A stretch of 64,000 bases of DNA. Origin: Photobacterium carnosum (GTDB lineage Bacteria; Pseudomonadota; Gammaproteobacteria; Enterobacterales; Vibrionaceae). Numbering within the stretch: position 1 is the stretch's first letter; each line of letters opens with the position of its first letter. The stretch covers positions 186,001-250,000 of the forward strand of contig NZ_NPIB01000001.1 of NCBI RefSeq assembly GCF_002849605.1, given 5' to 3'. A model generated the notes under the pieces. The model saw only the letters and a list, made by a program, of their open reading frames with translations, had not been told where the DNA came from and searched no databases. Made by a program: the position numbers and the translations under genes. This document shows, piece after piece, positions 7,827 through 16,688 of the stretch.

Positions 7827-9272
7827 ATGTCAGAACAACTAAGACGTACTAAAATTGTTACCACCCTTGGACCTGCAACTGATCGCGATAATAACCTAGA
7901 AAAAATCATTGCTGCGGGTGCTGATGTGGTTCGAATGAACTTTTCCCATGGCAGCCCAGAAGATCATATCCTTCGCACCCAACAAGTACGCGAAATAGCA
8001 GCTCGTTTAGGTAAACATGTCGCGATTTTAGGTGATCTTCAAGGCCCTAAAATTCGTGTATCAACCTTTAAAGAAGGTAAAATTCAGCTCAATATTGGTG
8101 ATACCTTTACGCTTGATAGTGACTTACCCAAAGGTGAAGGTCACCAAGATGCTGTTGGTCTTGACTATAAAGAACTGCCAAATGATGTTATTAAAGGCGA
8201 TGTGTTGTTACTTGATGATGGTCGAGTTCAACTGCAAGTTACTGAAGTAACGGGTAATAAAGTACATACTATCGTTACCGTTGCTGGCCCTTTATCTAAT
8301 AACAAGGGCATAAATAAAAAAGGCGGTGGCTTATCTGCAGCAGCATTAACAGCAAAAGATAAAGCAGACATTATTACAGCCGCAGCCATGAAGGTTGATT
8401 ACCTCGCAGTTTCTTTTCCTCGCAATGGTGCAGATATGCATTACGCCCGTCAATTAGCAACAGAGGCGGGATTAACAGCAAAATTAGTCGCCAAAGTAGA
8501 GCGAGCAGAAACGGTTGCAACCACTGAAGCGATGGATGACATTATTCTAGCATCTGATGTAGTGATGGTTGCCCGAGGTGATTTAGGGGTTGAGATTGGC
8601 GATCCTGAGCTTGTTGGCGTACAAAAAAAGCTGATCCGTCGTGCTCGTAGCTTAGACCGTACCGTTATCACTGCAACTCAAATGATGGAATCAATGATCA
8701 CTAGCCCAATGCCAACGCGAGCTGAGGTGATGGACGTTGCTAATGCAGTATTAGACGGTACTGATGCGGTAATGTTATCGGCAGAAACCGCCGCAGGTGA
8801 TTTCCCTGTTGAAACCGTGACAATAATGGCGAGTGTTTGTCTTGGCGCGGAAAAAGAACCGAGTATTAATATTTCCAATCACCGTTTAGATCGTGAATTC
8901 TCAAATCCTGAAGAAACTATTGCAATGGCAACCATGTATGCCGCTAATCATATGGTGGGCATTAAAGCAATTGTCGTGATGACAGAATCCGGCCGTACAC
9001 CCCGCTTAATGTCTCGTATTTCATCAGGATTGCCTATTTTTGCGTTATCAAGAAATAAAACGACATTGAACCAAGCTTCATTATATCGCGGCGTTACTCC
9101 CGTCTTTTTTGATCGTGATAGTGACGCAGGTTTAGAAGCGGCAAAACATGCTCTGAATGTGCTAAAAGAAGCAGGATATGTACAAGCTGGCGATTTAACC
9201 ATTATTACCCAAGGTGATAAAATGGATACGGTAGGATCAACCAATAATATGCGTATTTTAACGGTTGATTAA
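7827..9272 (+). CDS. pykA: Pyruvate kinase II
   Basis: Converts phosphoenolpyruvate and ADP to pyruvate and ATP, the last glycolytic step. The 481-residue protein has the N-terminal [14 protein letters not shown], the ADP/Mg and K+ site segment [10 protein letters not shown], and the pyruvate kinase signature around AKVERAE (catalytic Lys), with [11 protein letters not shown] and TQMMESMI following; the C-terminal domain runs from about 350. Similarity is to PykA (AMP-activated type II) rather than PykF. The start is set at 7827, where GGAG lies 7 bases upstream; the reading frame extends 13 codons further without support. It follows hexR, as in E. coli. Confidence 0.93.
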   Translation: MSEQLRRTKIVTTLGPATDRDNNLEKIIAAGADVVRMNFSHGSPEDHILRTQQVREIAARLGKHVAILGDLQGPKIRVSTFKEGKIQLNIGDTFTLDSDLPKGEGHQDAVGLDYKELPNDVIKGDVLLLDDGRVQLQVTEVTGNKVHTIVTVAGPLSNNKGINKKGGGLSAAALTAKDKADIITAAAMKVDYLAVSFPRNGADMHYARQLATEAGLTAKLVAKVERAETVATTEAMDDIILASDVVMVARGDLGVEIGDPELVGVQKKLIRRARSLDRTVITATQMMESMITSPMPTRAEVMDVANAVLDGTDAVMLSAETAAGDFPVETVTIMASVCLGAEKEPSINISNHRLDREFSNPEETIAMATMYAANHMVGIKAIVVMTESGRTPRLMSRISSGLPIFALSRNKTTLNQASLYRGVTPVFFDRDSDAGLEAAKHALNVLKEAGYVQAGDLTIITQGDKMDTVGSTNNMRILTVD

Positions 9273-9328
9273 TTCTTAACTGCGCCGTTATACACGTATC
9301 ATTAATAGCAATGAAAACAATGAATAAC

Positions 9329-9359
9329 AAAGGCTGAGATCGTATTCTCAGCCTTTTTC
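9329..9359. terminator. Bidirectional terminator between pykA and rimJ
   Basis: AAAGGCTGAGA (9329-9339) and TCTCAGCCTTT (9346-9356) form a strong stem followed by T residues. It serves pykA on the plus strand. The A-rich 5' flank is short, so its use by the convergent rimJ is less certain. Confidence 0.8.
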
Positions 9360-9374
9360 GGTTTTAAACCAGAC

Positions 9375-10001
9375 TCAGTTTATCGGCAGTGACCAATTAG
9401 GATTCACTAACGATGTTAAAATATGATCTTGCCATTGACCATTGATCAATAAATAATCTTTTGCTAACCCTTCTTGCTCAAAACCAACCGCCGTTAATAC
9501 ACCGCCACTTTTATTATTATGTGGCATATACGCGGCCATAACGCGGTGAAAATGTTTATCGATAAAGATCCACTCACATACCGCCGTTAGCGCACGACGC
9601 ATCACCGCTTTGCCCTGATGCTCTTGATCTAATGAATAACCGACATGGCAGGCGTAAAAGGGTGACTTCACTAAATTACTAAAATTAATCACGCCAATAA
9701 TAGCGTTCGTTTCACGATGCTCGATAACAAAATAAAAAGCCATCTCATGACGATGTAGGGTCGCGATTTGTTCTAAACGTTGTTGCCAACCCGCAAGGCT
9801 AAAAAAAGCCTCATGCCGTAATGGCTCCCAAGGCGCAAGAAAATGACGGTTACGTTGATAGTATGCTGAAATTTGTTCCGCATCTCGCGCTTCAATCAAG
9901 CGAATTTTTATATCATCAAGTATAATAGTTGATGAGCGATGTATAATTGAATGAAACAAGTACGACCTCGATATGACAGTGTTAATTGATATAACGCACA
10001 T
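9375..10001 (-). CDS. rimJ: Ribosomal-protein-alanine N-acetyltransferase RimJ-like
   Basis: A GNAT acetyltransferase. In E. coli RimJ acetylates the N-terminal alanine of ribosomal protein S5. Shared features include NRHFLAPWEPLR, FYFVIEH, GVINFSNLV, HVGYSLDQEHQGK (acetyl-CoA loop), MAAYMPHNNKSG, VGFEQEGLAKDYLLINGQW and the DH-LTSLVNP-W end. The ATG-initiated form is 208 residues but has no ribosome binding site. A TTG at 9957-9959 has GAGG 7 bases upstream and would give 194 residues, the length of E. coli RimJ, so the true start may be there. It is divergent from the MGMT-type gene. Confidence 0.82.
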   Translation of the reverse strand: MCVISINTVISRSYLFHSIIHRSSTIILDDIKIRLIEARDAEQISAYYQRNRHFLAPWEPLRHEAFFSLAGWQQRLEQIATLHRHEMAFYFVIEHRETNAIIGVINFSNLVKSPFYACHVGYSLDQEHQGKAVMRRALTAVCEWIFIDKHFHRVMAAYMPHNNKSGGVLTAVGFEQEGLAKDYLLINGQWQDHILTSLVNPNWSLPIN

Positions 10002-10122
10002 TTTATGAGTTTACATGATATTGAATACAAGCCACATTCAATATTCGATATATTAGCATAGCGTTGTCTGTTACTCTTCGGCAGTCAATGTTATTAATTA
10101 TTACGCCTTTAGTGAGTGATTG

Positions 10123-10623
10123 ATGTATTACGATTGTATTGAAACAGAACTGGGAAATATTATGTTGCTGGCCGATCATCAAGGTCTTCGACAACTATCA
10201 ATTATGAGTCCCAGCTATAGCCCTAATGAAATATGGCAGCATAACCCCGAGTTTATGGCTCCCTTCATTAGACAACTCAAAGAATACCTCATCGGCTCCC
10301 GAAAAAAATTCACTTTTCCTCTCGCTCCTCAAGGCACCCTATTTCAACAGCAAATATGGCATGCCATTGCTGATGTTCCTTATGGCGAAACAGTTACCTA
10401 CGAACAAATAGCCGCAAATATTGGCAATACCAAAGCAACCCAAGCAATAGGTATAGCTAAAAATGTTAACCCTATTCCCATTGTGATCCCTTGCCACCGA
10501 GTATTAAATAGCCATAATTCATTATGCGGCTATCGTTATGGTGAAGAAATCGTTGCACTATTATTAGCCTTAGAAGCTGGTGATACTATCTTGTTGGAAG
10601 AGCATCAAAACGACGAATACTAA
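10123..10623 (+). CDS. Methylated-DNA--protein-cysteine methyltransferase (MGMT/Ogt family)
   Basis: A suicide DNA repair enzyme that transfers the methyl group of O6-methylguanine to its own cysteine. The C-terminal DNA-binding and active-site domain is clear: FQQQIWHAIADVPYGETVTY, the helix-turn-helix IAANIGNTKATQAIGIA with the arginine finger replaced by Ile/Lys-rich residues, and the catalytic VIPCHRVL (Cys near residue 125). The region after PCHRV (GYRYGEEIVALLLALE) differs from the usual AGG-K-LL form. 166 residues is a typical length for Ogt. The ATG at 10123 follows GTGAG; a TTG immediately before it is unlikely. Confidence 0.82.
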   Translation: MYYDCIETELGNIMLLADHQGLRQLSIMSPSYSPNEIWQHNPEFMAPFIRQLKEYLIGSRKKFTFPLAPQGTLFQQQIWHAIADVPYGETVTYEQIAANIGNTKATQAIGIAKNVNPIPIVIPCHRVLNSHNSLCGYRYGEEIVALLLALEAGDTILLEEHQNDEY

Positions 10624-10654
10624 TTCCATAGCTTTATTGTTTGTTATAAAAAAT

Positions 10655-10683
10655 AAAGAGATAGCAATAATGGCTATCTCTTT
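10655..10683. terminator. Bidirectional terminator between MGMT gene and tyrR
   Basis: AAAGAGATAGC (10655-10665), a 7-base loop and GCTATCTCTTT (10673-10683) form an 11-bp stem with T-rich sequence after it on the plus strand and A-rich sequence before it. It can serve both convergent genes. Confidence 0.8.
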
Positions 10684-10700
10684 TATTTTAAGCTTAAGGA

Positions 10701-12239
10701 TCAGTTACGTTTGCTAAGCCCATATTCACGAAGCTTATTCGCTACAGCAGTATGAGAAACCCCAAGTCGTTTCGCGAGTTTACGGGTTGATGGATAGCTC
10801 TGATATAAATTAGATAAAATGCCTGATTCATAACGTTTCATTATTTCATCTAACGAACCGGTTAATATTTCTTCACTAAGAACAGTCGTCGATTCATTTT
10901 CGGGTAATTGCACATAAGCAGACGTCATTTCAGCCCCTTCTACCTGTGTCATTGCACGAAATAAAACATTACGTAATTGACGAATATTTCCAGGCCAAGC
11001 ATATTGCTTAAGGGCAAGCGCTAATTCTTCAGATAATATAGGTTTAGGTTGGTATAGCTCTTGAGAAAATTGTGTTAAGAATAATTCAGCTAACGGTACA
11101 ATATCGGCGGCACGCTCTCGCAATGGTGGTACCACTAAAGCCAGCACATTAAGGCGATAGTAAAGATCCTCACGAAACGCGCCATCAGCAACCAAATCAA
11201 GTAATCTCTTTTGAGTAGAACAAATTACCCGGACCGATACTTTTATTTCCGCTTCTTCACCTACACGACGGAAAGTACCATCTTGTAAAAAGCGTAATAA
11301 TTTAATCTGTAAGTGCTTTGACATCTCACCAATTTCATACAAAAAAACAGTACCACCAGCCGCTTGTTCAAAAATACCCTTTTTAGCCGGTTCGCTGACA
11401 CTTCCAATGCAACCAAACAACTCTGTTTCTGCCGCATTATCCGGCATAGATATACAATTAACCACTAAAAATGGCTTATCACGATGCACTGAGCGTTGAT
11501 GACAAGCTCGGGCTAACATCTCTTTACCCGTCCCCGTTTCGCCTTGAATAAGCAACGGTGCATCAAGCAATGCGAGCTTTTTTGCTTGGCCAAGTAAGTG
11601 CTTAAACCGCGATGAATGACCAATAAAATGCTCAAAACCACTGTCACCATGAATACTACGCATAACCATCGGCATTTTAGCTTCAGAAAGTGATTTCAAT
11701 AAAATTAAAGCACTAACAAGTACAGGCTCAGGTGCATCATCACTGACAAATACTGGCATAATATCCATTTGATAATCTAGCCCCGAAATCACTACAATCT
11801 CACTGTGTTTTTTCGCCTGATCTTTATCTAACCAGCGAGAAAAATTGAACCCAAGTAAAGAATGAATATTTTCATTGAATAAGTCGTCACTTCGATGACC
11901 CATTAATTGTTCAGCAGCTTGATTTGCAAAATCCACTTTACCATTTAAATTAATGGTAAAAAATGGATCAGGTAACGTCTGTAATAAAGCAGATAACTCG
12001 GTATGTTCGCGTTCACTAGGCATAAATTGAATTTTACGGACATCAGTAACGCCATCTAACTGCCGAATCTGTGACATTAATTGACTAAATTGCTCAAACT
12101 CAACTTCTGGACAATTTAAATAAATAATACCAATACGATCAATTTCAATCCCACGAAGATCAATATCTTGACTCGTTAAAATATCCAATAATTCACGAGT
12201 CATACCTACTCTATCTTCGCAAAACACCTGTAATCTCAT
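10701..12239 (-). CDS. tyrR: TyrR, aromatic amino acid transcriptional regulator
   Basis: TyrR controls aromatic amino acid biosynthesis and transport in response to Tyr, Phe and Trp. The 512-residue protein (E. coli 513) has an N-terminal ACT domain (1-70), a PAS domain (about 80-190), an AAA+ domain with Walker A GETGTGKE, and a C-terminal helix-turn-helix (STRKLAKRLGVSHTAVANKL). As in other TyrR proteins there is no GAFTGA loop (GCIGSVSEPAKKG instead), consistent with sigma-70 regulation. The Walker B motif reads FLYEIGEM, with Tyr near residue 301 where Asp is expected (codon TAT at 11337-11339). ATP hydrolysis may be weakened. A TyrR box lies 29 bp upstream. Confidence 0.94.
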   Translation of the reverse strand: MRLQVFCEDRVGMTRELLDILTSQDIDLRGIEIDRIGIIYLNCPEVEFEQFSQLMSQIRQLDGVTDVRKIQFMPSEREHTELSALLQTLPDPFFTINLNGKVDFANQAAEQLMGHRSDDLFNENIHSLLGFNFSRWLDKDQAKKHSEIVVISGLDYQMDIMPVFVSDDAPEPVLVSALILLKSLSEAKMPMVMRSIHGDSGFEHFIGHSSRFKHLLGQAKKLALLDAPLLIQGETGTGKEMLARACHQRSVHRDKPFLVVNCISMPDNAAETELFGCIGSVSEPAKKGIFEQAAGGTVFLYEIGEMSKHLQIKLLRFLQDGTFRRVGEEAEIKVSVRVICSTQKRLLDLVADGAFREDLYYRLNVLALVVPPLRERAADIVPLAELFLTQFSQELYQPKPILSEELALALKQYAWPGNIRQLRNVLFRAMTQVEGAEMTSAYVQLPENESTTVLSEEILTGSLDEIMKRYESGILSNLYQSYPSTRKLAKRLGVSHTAVANKLREYGLSKRN

Positions 12240-12267
12240 TGTTTACACCTTATTGTTATTTATCTTT

Positions 12268-12285
12268 TGTGTATAATTAATTACA
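12268..12285 (-). promoter_or_regulatory. Candidate TyrR box for autoregulation
   Basis: Read on the minus strand the site is TGTAATTAATTATACACA. It keeps the key G and C of the consensus TGTAAA-N6-TTTACA at 14 bp spacing, with mismatches in each half. It is 28 bp before the tyrR start codon. E. coli tyrR is autorepressed through such a box. The rest of 12240-12549 holds an ACTGTCA / TGACAGT dyad (12391-12412) of unknown role and the terminator at 12502. Confidence 0.5.
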
Positions 12286-12501
12286 GTTATCCATTTAGGA
12301 CAATCTTGAACAATACCAATATTAATCATAGTGTTAAGATTTACCCCTGAGAGACTTAATCCACACAATTAAAAGTATCCATAAGTGAATACTGTCAACT
12401 ATTCCTGACAGTTGTGTCAGTGTGCGACTAACCCATTAATGAGTCAAGCCACGAGATCGCATATACATAGATTAAATATAAAAAGAAATATTATCGACAA
12501 T

Positions 12502-12529
12502 AAAAAAGAGAACCGAAGTTCTCTTTTTT
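12502..12529. terminator. Terminator after ycjF
   Basis: AAAAAAGAGAAC, CGAA, GTTCTCTTTTTT is a perfect symmetrical hairpin with a GNRA-like loop and T/A tracts at both ends. It lies 20 bp past the ycjF stop and can act in both directions. Confidence 0.85.
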
Positions 12530-12549
12530 ATTGTGTATTAATTCAATCG

Positions 12550-13581
12550 TTAGCGCTTATCTTGCTTACCTAATTGACTTAATAGGTCGCGACGAATTTC
12601 ACTCAATTTAGGCTGTTCACCCTCCATCCATGGTAATGGACGCATAAGGTTAATCGCTTTAAGTCCTAATCGACCTGTTAATAAACCGACCCCAACACCT
12701 TGGGCTACTCGGGTTGACATTCTTCCAGCAAGATCCATCGACAGCATATCCATCCCTAAATCGGCAATCACTTCAGATGCACCAGCAAATGCCATATTCG
12801 CGAGCACTAGTTTGACTAATTTAATCCGTGACCAATAACTAAGTTCAATACCATACACTGCTGAAATTTGTTCAATTAAACGAAAATTACGCCAAGCAAC
12901 TAACAACATATCAGCCACCGCTAACGGACTCAGCGCCACCATTAATGCCGCTTCACTAGAATATTTTGCCACTAACTGTCGGGCTAATTTATCTTGTTGA
13001 CTCACCACCATTTGATCATAAAGCGCCAACACTTCTCGATCATTATGGGTTGCAGCTAATGCATGGAGCCAACGATCATAACCATGATTATCGGTTGGAA
13101 TTTGGCTTAATTTAGCTAATTTAACGCAAAAAGCTTTACCAGCCCCAATACCATCAGCCACTAATAATAGCTGCGCTTGCTCACGTTCAGTTTGACGTTG
13201 TTTTAAACGGCGTAAATTAATAAACTCACGTCCTAACGCACCAATACCCGCCACAGCAATACCTGCAACAATGGCACTCCACCCTAACGATAGCCAATTA
13301 CTGGTTTGATAAGCTGTTGTGACATGATCCACGGTTTGCCAGCCAACCATAGCAGCACCAGCAACCAATAACCCTTTGAACCAACGATAACGACGTTTAG
13401 GCTTAGCGGCTAAAATTTGTTCTAGCGTTTGTTCGCTCTCAACTTCAGTACTCTCAACTGTATCAGGCAAAAATTCGCTTTGTTGTTCAAAGTTCATTTT
13501 TATCGTTAAATCCGGTTGTTGATCATTTAACGGCGGTTGAACCTCATCAAACACTATTTTTGCTTTTAATGGCTCTGTCAT
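12550..13581 (-). CDS. ycjF: YcjF, DUF697 inner-membrane protein
   Basis: A 343-residue membrane protein. Residues 1-65 are an acidic, hydrophilic stretch. Two hydrophobic segments follow (GLLVAGAAMVGW near 70 and LGWSAIVAGIAVAGIGALG near 98), then the DUF697 domain with further hydrophobic stretches (EAALMVALSPLAVADMLLVAW near 208). YcjF is co-conserved with YcjX and the Psp system in enterobacteria and vibrios; its biochemical role is unknown. It overlaps ycjX by 4 bp (ATGA), showing translational coupling, and precedes tyrR as in E. coli. Confidence 0.88.
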   Translation of the reverse strand: MTEPLKAKIVFDEVQPPLNDQQPDLTIKMNFEQQSEFLPDTVESTEVESEQTLEQILAAKPKRRYRWFKGLLVAGAAMVGWQTVDHVTTAYQTSNWLSLGWSAIVAGIAVAGIGALGREFINLRRLKQRQTEREQAQLLLVADGIGAGKAFCVKLAKLSQIPTDNHGYDRWLHALAATHNDREVLALYDQMVVSQQDKLARQLVAKYSSEAALMVALSPLAVADMLLVAWRNFRLIEQISAVYGIELSYWSRIKLVKLVLANMAFAGASEVIADLGMDMLSMDLAGRMSTRVAQGVGVGLLTGRLGLKAINLMRPLPWMEGEQPKLSEIRRDLLSQLGKQDKR

Positions 13582-14978
13582 TGCAATTTATCTCCCAAAA
13601 GATATTCCAGTGCTTTATCCATTCGAATATGCGGTAACGGTTCATCTATTTGTTGTGGTAAAGGGCGTAAATTAATGAAATCGAATCCATTTTTATCCCA
13701 AAAATCTTGATTGGGTAATCGTCGCGGCACATCACCAGGAAAGAAAGTTTGTGCATTACCAGAAATATCCGTACCACGTAATGCGGGTACTTGTTTACCT
13801 TGGTAATTCACAAAACCAGGCTTACTCGCTTGAATCGATGCCAAGCTAACACAATCCATGCTAATACCTTCAAACGAGGCAGTTTGCCATGCTTCATTAA
13901 CCAATTGCTGTAATAAGCCAACTAAGTTTGGGTGTTGCTCTGGGGTGATATGATCCGCTTTTGTCGCGGCAAACAACACTTTATCAATCCGTGGTGAAAA
14001 TAACCGTCGTAACATTGAACTACGACCATATTTAAAGCTTTGCATCAATTGATCTAATGCTTGGCGCATATCATTAAACGACTCATGACCTGCATTTAAT
14101 GGTTGTAAGCAATCAACCAGCACAATTTGTCGATCAAACTTAGAGAAATGATCACGATAAAAAGCTTTCACGACATGTTGCTGATAATACTTATAACGTT
14201 TTTTTAGCATCCCAAAGTTACTATCATCAGTGGCTGTTGCTAGTTGTTGCTCAGTATATTTATTGGTCCAGACCATCGGGAAAAACTGTAATACGGGCGC
14301 GCCCGCTAATTCCCCAGGTAATACAAACCGCCCCGGCTGAACCCAATGTAAACCACCTTCGGCCTTACATTGATGTAAATAATCCGTAAACGAAGCAGAA
14401 ATCGTTTCAATCAAGGCTTCATCAGCAGGAGCAAAAGGATCAAACAGCTCCCCCATTGATAACCATGATTGTGCTAATGCTAACCGCTGACCTTTTAATG
14501 CTTGTGCTTGTTGCTTCGACCAATTCATGAAATCAAGATCAAGTAAGGGTAAATCTAATAACCACTCACCAGGGTAATCAATAATATCGAGATATAACGT
14601 CGCCGTATCTTGAAATAATTTCAAGGCCCCTTTTTGCGGTTTAAAGCGCAATGCTAATCGCGTTTGACTAACATCACAGGTTGGCTGAGGCCATGATGGT
14701 GGAGCCGATAATAACGCATTCATACCATCATCATAGCCAAATTTAGGGACATGCATATCCAGCTGAGGTACTCTTTTTGAACCTAATAAATAGCCTTCTC
14801 TTACCGCTGAAAACATCGGTAATCGAGGATTAATACTGGCGTGTAATAACTGGTTAATCAGTGAGGTAATAAAGGCCGTTTTTCCTGCGCGAGATAAACC
14901 GGTTACCGCAAGACGCACATGGCGATCAAGGCTGCGGTTAACCCATTTATTCACTTCATTGCTAATTCGATTCATCAC
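13578..14978 (-). CDS. ycjX: YcjX, P-loop GTPase-like stress protein
   Basis: A 466-residue predicted cytoplasmic nucleotide-binding protein of the YcjX (DUF463) family. The Walker A is GLSRAGKTAF near residue 28, IIDYPGEWLLDLPLL supplies the switch/Walker B region near 133, and AATKADHIT near 338 resembles the TKxD guanine-specificity motif. The family is stress-induced and often lies within or next to the psp operon, but its target is unknown. The first gene of the ycjX-ycjF pair, it sits after the terminator that ends pspABC, so it probably also has its own promoter in 14979-15015 or is reached by read-through. Confidence 0.88.
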   Translation of the reverse strand: MMNRISNEVNKWVNRSLDRHVRLAVTGLSRAGKTAFITSLINQLLHASINPRLPMFSAVREGYLLGSKRVPQLDMHVPKFGYDDGMNALLSAPPSWPQPTCDVSQTRLALRFKPQKGALKLFQDTATLYLDIIDYPGEWLLDLPLLDLDFMNWSKQQAQALKGQRLALAQSWLSMGELFDPFAPADEALIETISASFTDYLHQCKAEGGLHWVQPGRFVLPGELAGAPVLQFFPMVWTNKYTEQQLATATDDSNFGMLKKRYKYYQQHVVKAFYRDHFSKFDRQIVLVDCLQPLNAGHESFNDMRQALDQLMQSFKYGRSSMLRRLFSPRIDKVLFAATKADHITPEQHPNLVGLLQQLVNEAWQTASFEGISMDCVSLASIQASKPGFVNYQGKQVPALRGTDISGNAQTFFPGDVPRRLPNQDFWDKNGFDFINLRPLPQQIDEPLPHIRMDKALEYLLGDKLQ

Positions 14979-15015
14979 GGTTCCCTATTCATCGATATGG
15001 TTTTATAACCAACCA

Positions 15016-15050
15016 CAAAAAAGCAGGCCTGATATCATCAGTACCTGCTT
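15016..15050 (-). terminator. Terminator of the pspABC transcript
   Basis: AAGCAGG and CCTGCTT enclose a second stem, CTGAT / ATCAG. On the minus strand the hairpin is followed by six T residues (15017-15022). It lies 63 bp after pspC and before ycjX. Confidence 0.75.
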
Positions 15051-15112
15051 CATCTTGATAGTATTTATCAACTTAATCTACGAAATAATATCAAGCACTT
15101 TAGATTTCTACG

Positions 15113-15499
15113 CTAAAGTTTATTAAATTCACGATCAACTTTAAAGGCAGAAGATGTTACATAAGCTTCCATTTTTTGAATTTTAGCTTCACTACGCCCA
15201 AGTTCAGTTTCAACATTATGTAAAATTTGTTGCGCTGATTGCCCTGTTTGCCATGGTTTTTGCTTGACGTTATGTTCGGTATATTGATGCTGTTGTTCTT
15301 TCCGTTGCGGTGGCATTTTGTCTAAAATTAACCACGCTGCGATATAAGCCACAGTTGCAAAAAAACCAACACCTAATAAAAAAGCCGTAACAGCCAAGAT
15401 ACGCATCAACCAAATTTCAACACCGAAATATTCAGCTAAACCTGCACAAACACCGCCTAATTTACCATTTTTAGGATCACGGAATAATGTTTTACGCAC
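15113..15499 (-). CDS. pspC: Phage shock protein C
   Basis: PspC is an inner-membrane partner that, with PspB, senses envelope stress and binds PspA to free PspF. The PspC domain is clear: GKLGGVCAGLAEYFGVEIWLMR, then a long hydrophobic segment (VTAFLLGVGFFATVAYIAAWLIL), and a hydrophilic C-terminus with a possible coiled coil. The GTG at 15497-15499 is preferred as start: it follows GGAGG by 8 bases and overlaps the pspB stop as TAGTG. An ATG five codons upstream is the alternative. Length 128 residues. Confidence 0.9.
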   Translation of the reverse strand: MRKTLFRDPKNGKLGGVCAGLAEYFGVEIWLMRILAVTAFLLGVGFFATVAYIAAWLILDKMPPQRKEQQHQYTEHNVKQKPWQTGQSAQQILHNVETELGRSEAKIQKMEAYVTSSAFKVDREFNKL

Positions 15500-15744
15500 T
15501 ATTTCTGCCTCCATTGTGGTACATCAGCATCTAGAATTCGCTCAAGCGTAACAATTCGCTCTTGCATCACCTCTGCGCGTGCCACTAAGGTTTCTAACTT
15601 TTGATGATCCTCACCAGATAATCCCTCACCTGATTTATGCTTACTGCGGTAATGAAGAATCAACCACAATGGCGCCACAATAATCATAAACACCACTAAC
15701 GGAATACTAATAAAACCCATCGACATTTGTTGTTCTCCTTTCAC
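15499..15744 (-). CDS. pspB: Phage shock protein B
   Basis: An 81-residue membrane protein with one N-terminal transmembrane helix (about residues 10-28, PLVVFMIIVAPLWLIL), then a cytoplasmic leucine-zipper-like helix (LETLVARAEVMQERIVTLER). It forms the stress-sensing complex with PspC. The ATG is preceded by AAAGGAGAACA. Its stop overlaps the preferred pspC start by one base. Confidence 0.9.
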   Translation of the reverse strand: MKGEQQMSMGFISIPLVVFMIIVAPLWLILHYRSKHKSGEGLSGEDHQKLETLVARAEVMQERIVTLERILDADVPQWRQK

Positions 15745-15801
15745 GCAAAGGTAATAGCATTATTATTGTTTTTCTATTATTGAAAAGGCAATACCTTACA
15801 A

Positions 15802-16470
15802 TTACTGTTGTTTATTATTCATGCTTGCTTTTAGACTCTCAAGCTCTTTTTCAATATCGTCTTGTGCTTGAAGATCTGCAAATTCTGACTCTAAGCTTTT
15901 TCCACGACCAAAACTATAGCTATCCGCTTCTGCTTCCATTTCATCAATACGACGCTCGTATTGTTCAAACTTCGACATTGCTTCATCAACTTTACTGGTA
16001 TCAAGTTGACGACGTACATCTCGGCGCGTGTCGGCAGCTTTATGACGCGTCACTAACGCTTGCTGACGAGCACGAGTTTCTAATAATTTACGCTCAAGTT
16101 CAGCCACTTCTAACGATAATTTCTCAATCGTTTCATCAACTAACTTATATTCTTCATTTAATGTTAACGCAACATCAACTAACTTTTGTTTTTCAATTAA
16201 TGCGGCACGAGCAAGATCTTCACGGCCTTTTTGAATCGCTAAACTGGCTTTTTGTTGCCAATCTGTTGATTGTGTTTCAATTGCTGTAATACGGCGACGC
16301 AGCTCTTTTTTATCTGCTAATGCACGCGCTGATGAAGTACGCACTTCAACCAATGTATCTTCCATTTCTTGAATGATAAGACGAATTAATTTTTGTGGAT
16401 CTTCAGCCTTATCTAATAATGAATTAACATTAGCATTTACAATATCAGCAAAACGAGAAAAAATACCCAT
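15802..16470 (-). CDS. pspA: Phage shock protein A
   Basis: PspA binds stressed inner membranes as ESCRT-III-like oligomers and, in unstressed cells, inhibits PspF. The 222-residue, almost wholly alpha-helical protein has the N-terminal amphipathic helix [20 protein letters not shown], then [20 protein letters not shown] and long coiled coils with many Glu/Lys/Arg. The ATG has AAGGAG 7 bases upstream, a very strong site. It is the first gene of pspABC and divergent from pspF, with the sigma-54 site between them. A 169-codon frame on the opposite strand is a coding shadow. Confidence 0.95.
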   Translation of the reverse strand: MGIFSRFADIVNANVNSLLDKAEDPQKLIRLIIQEMEDTLVEVRTSSARALADKKELRRRITAIETQSTDWQQKASLAIQKGREDLARAALIEKQKLVDVALTLNEEYKLVDETIEKLSLEVAELERKLLETRARQQALVTRHKAADTRRDVRRQLDTSKVDEAMSKFEQYERRIDEMEAEADSYSFGRGKSLESEFADLQAQDDIEKELESLKASMNNKQQ

Positions 16471-16574
16471 AATAAAACTCCTTGGTCAACCGTCTTAAAT
16501 TACGCTTAATAAACGGTTTATATCATCAGACTCACGTTATATTGTCATGTGAGGTGCAATTCTTCTATATACAT

Positions 16575-16590
16575 ATCAACTTGCGTGCCA
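16575..16590 (-). promoter_or_regulatory. Sigma-54 promoter of pspABC
   Basis: On the minus strand the site reads TGGCACGCAAGTTGAT. The -24 element TGGCACG is perfect and the -12 element is TTGAT instead of TTGCA, with correct spacing. It lies about 105 bp upstream of pspA and is the expected target of PspF. The PspF enhancer should lie in 16591-16680, and the same segment must hold the pspF promoter; neither could be defined. Confidence 0.7.
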
Positions 16591-16688
16591 ACTTTTAAGT
16601 GACTGTTTTACAGTAATTAAATAAATATCACCGTATATTAACCAACAATGATATAGTGAATATAACCAACTTTTAGTGAGATTGACCA

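Noticed and set aside
15780..16289. 169-codon frame opposite pspA
   Set aside because: It lies wholly antisense to the well-supported pspA and is a shadow of its codon pattern, with Leu/Gln/His-rich composition.
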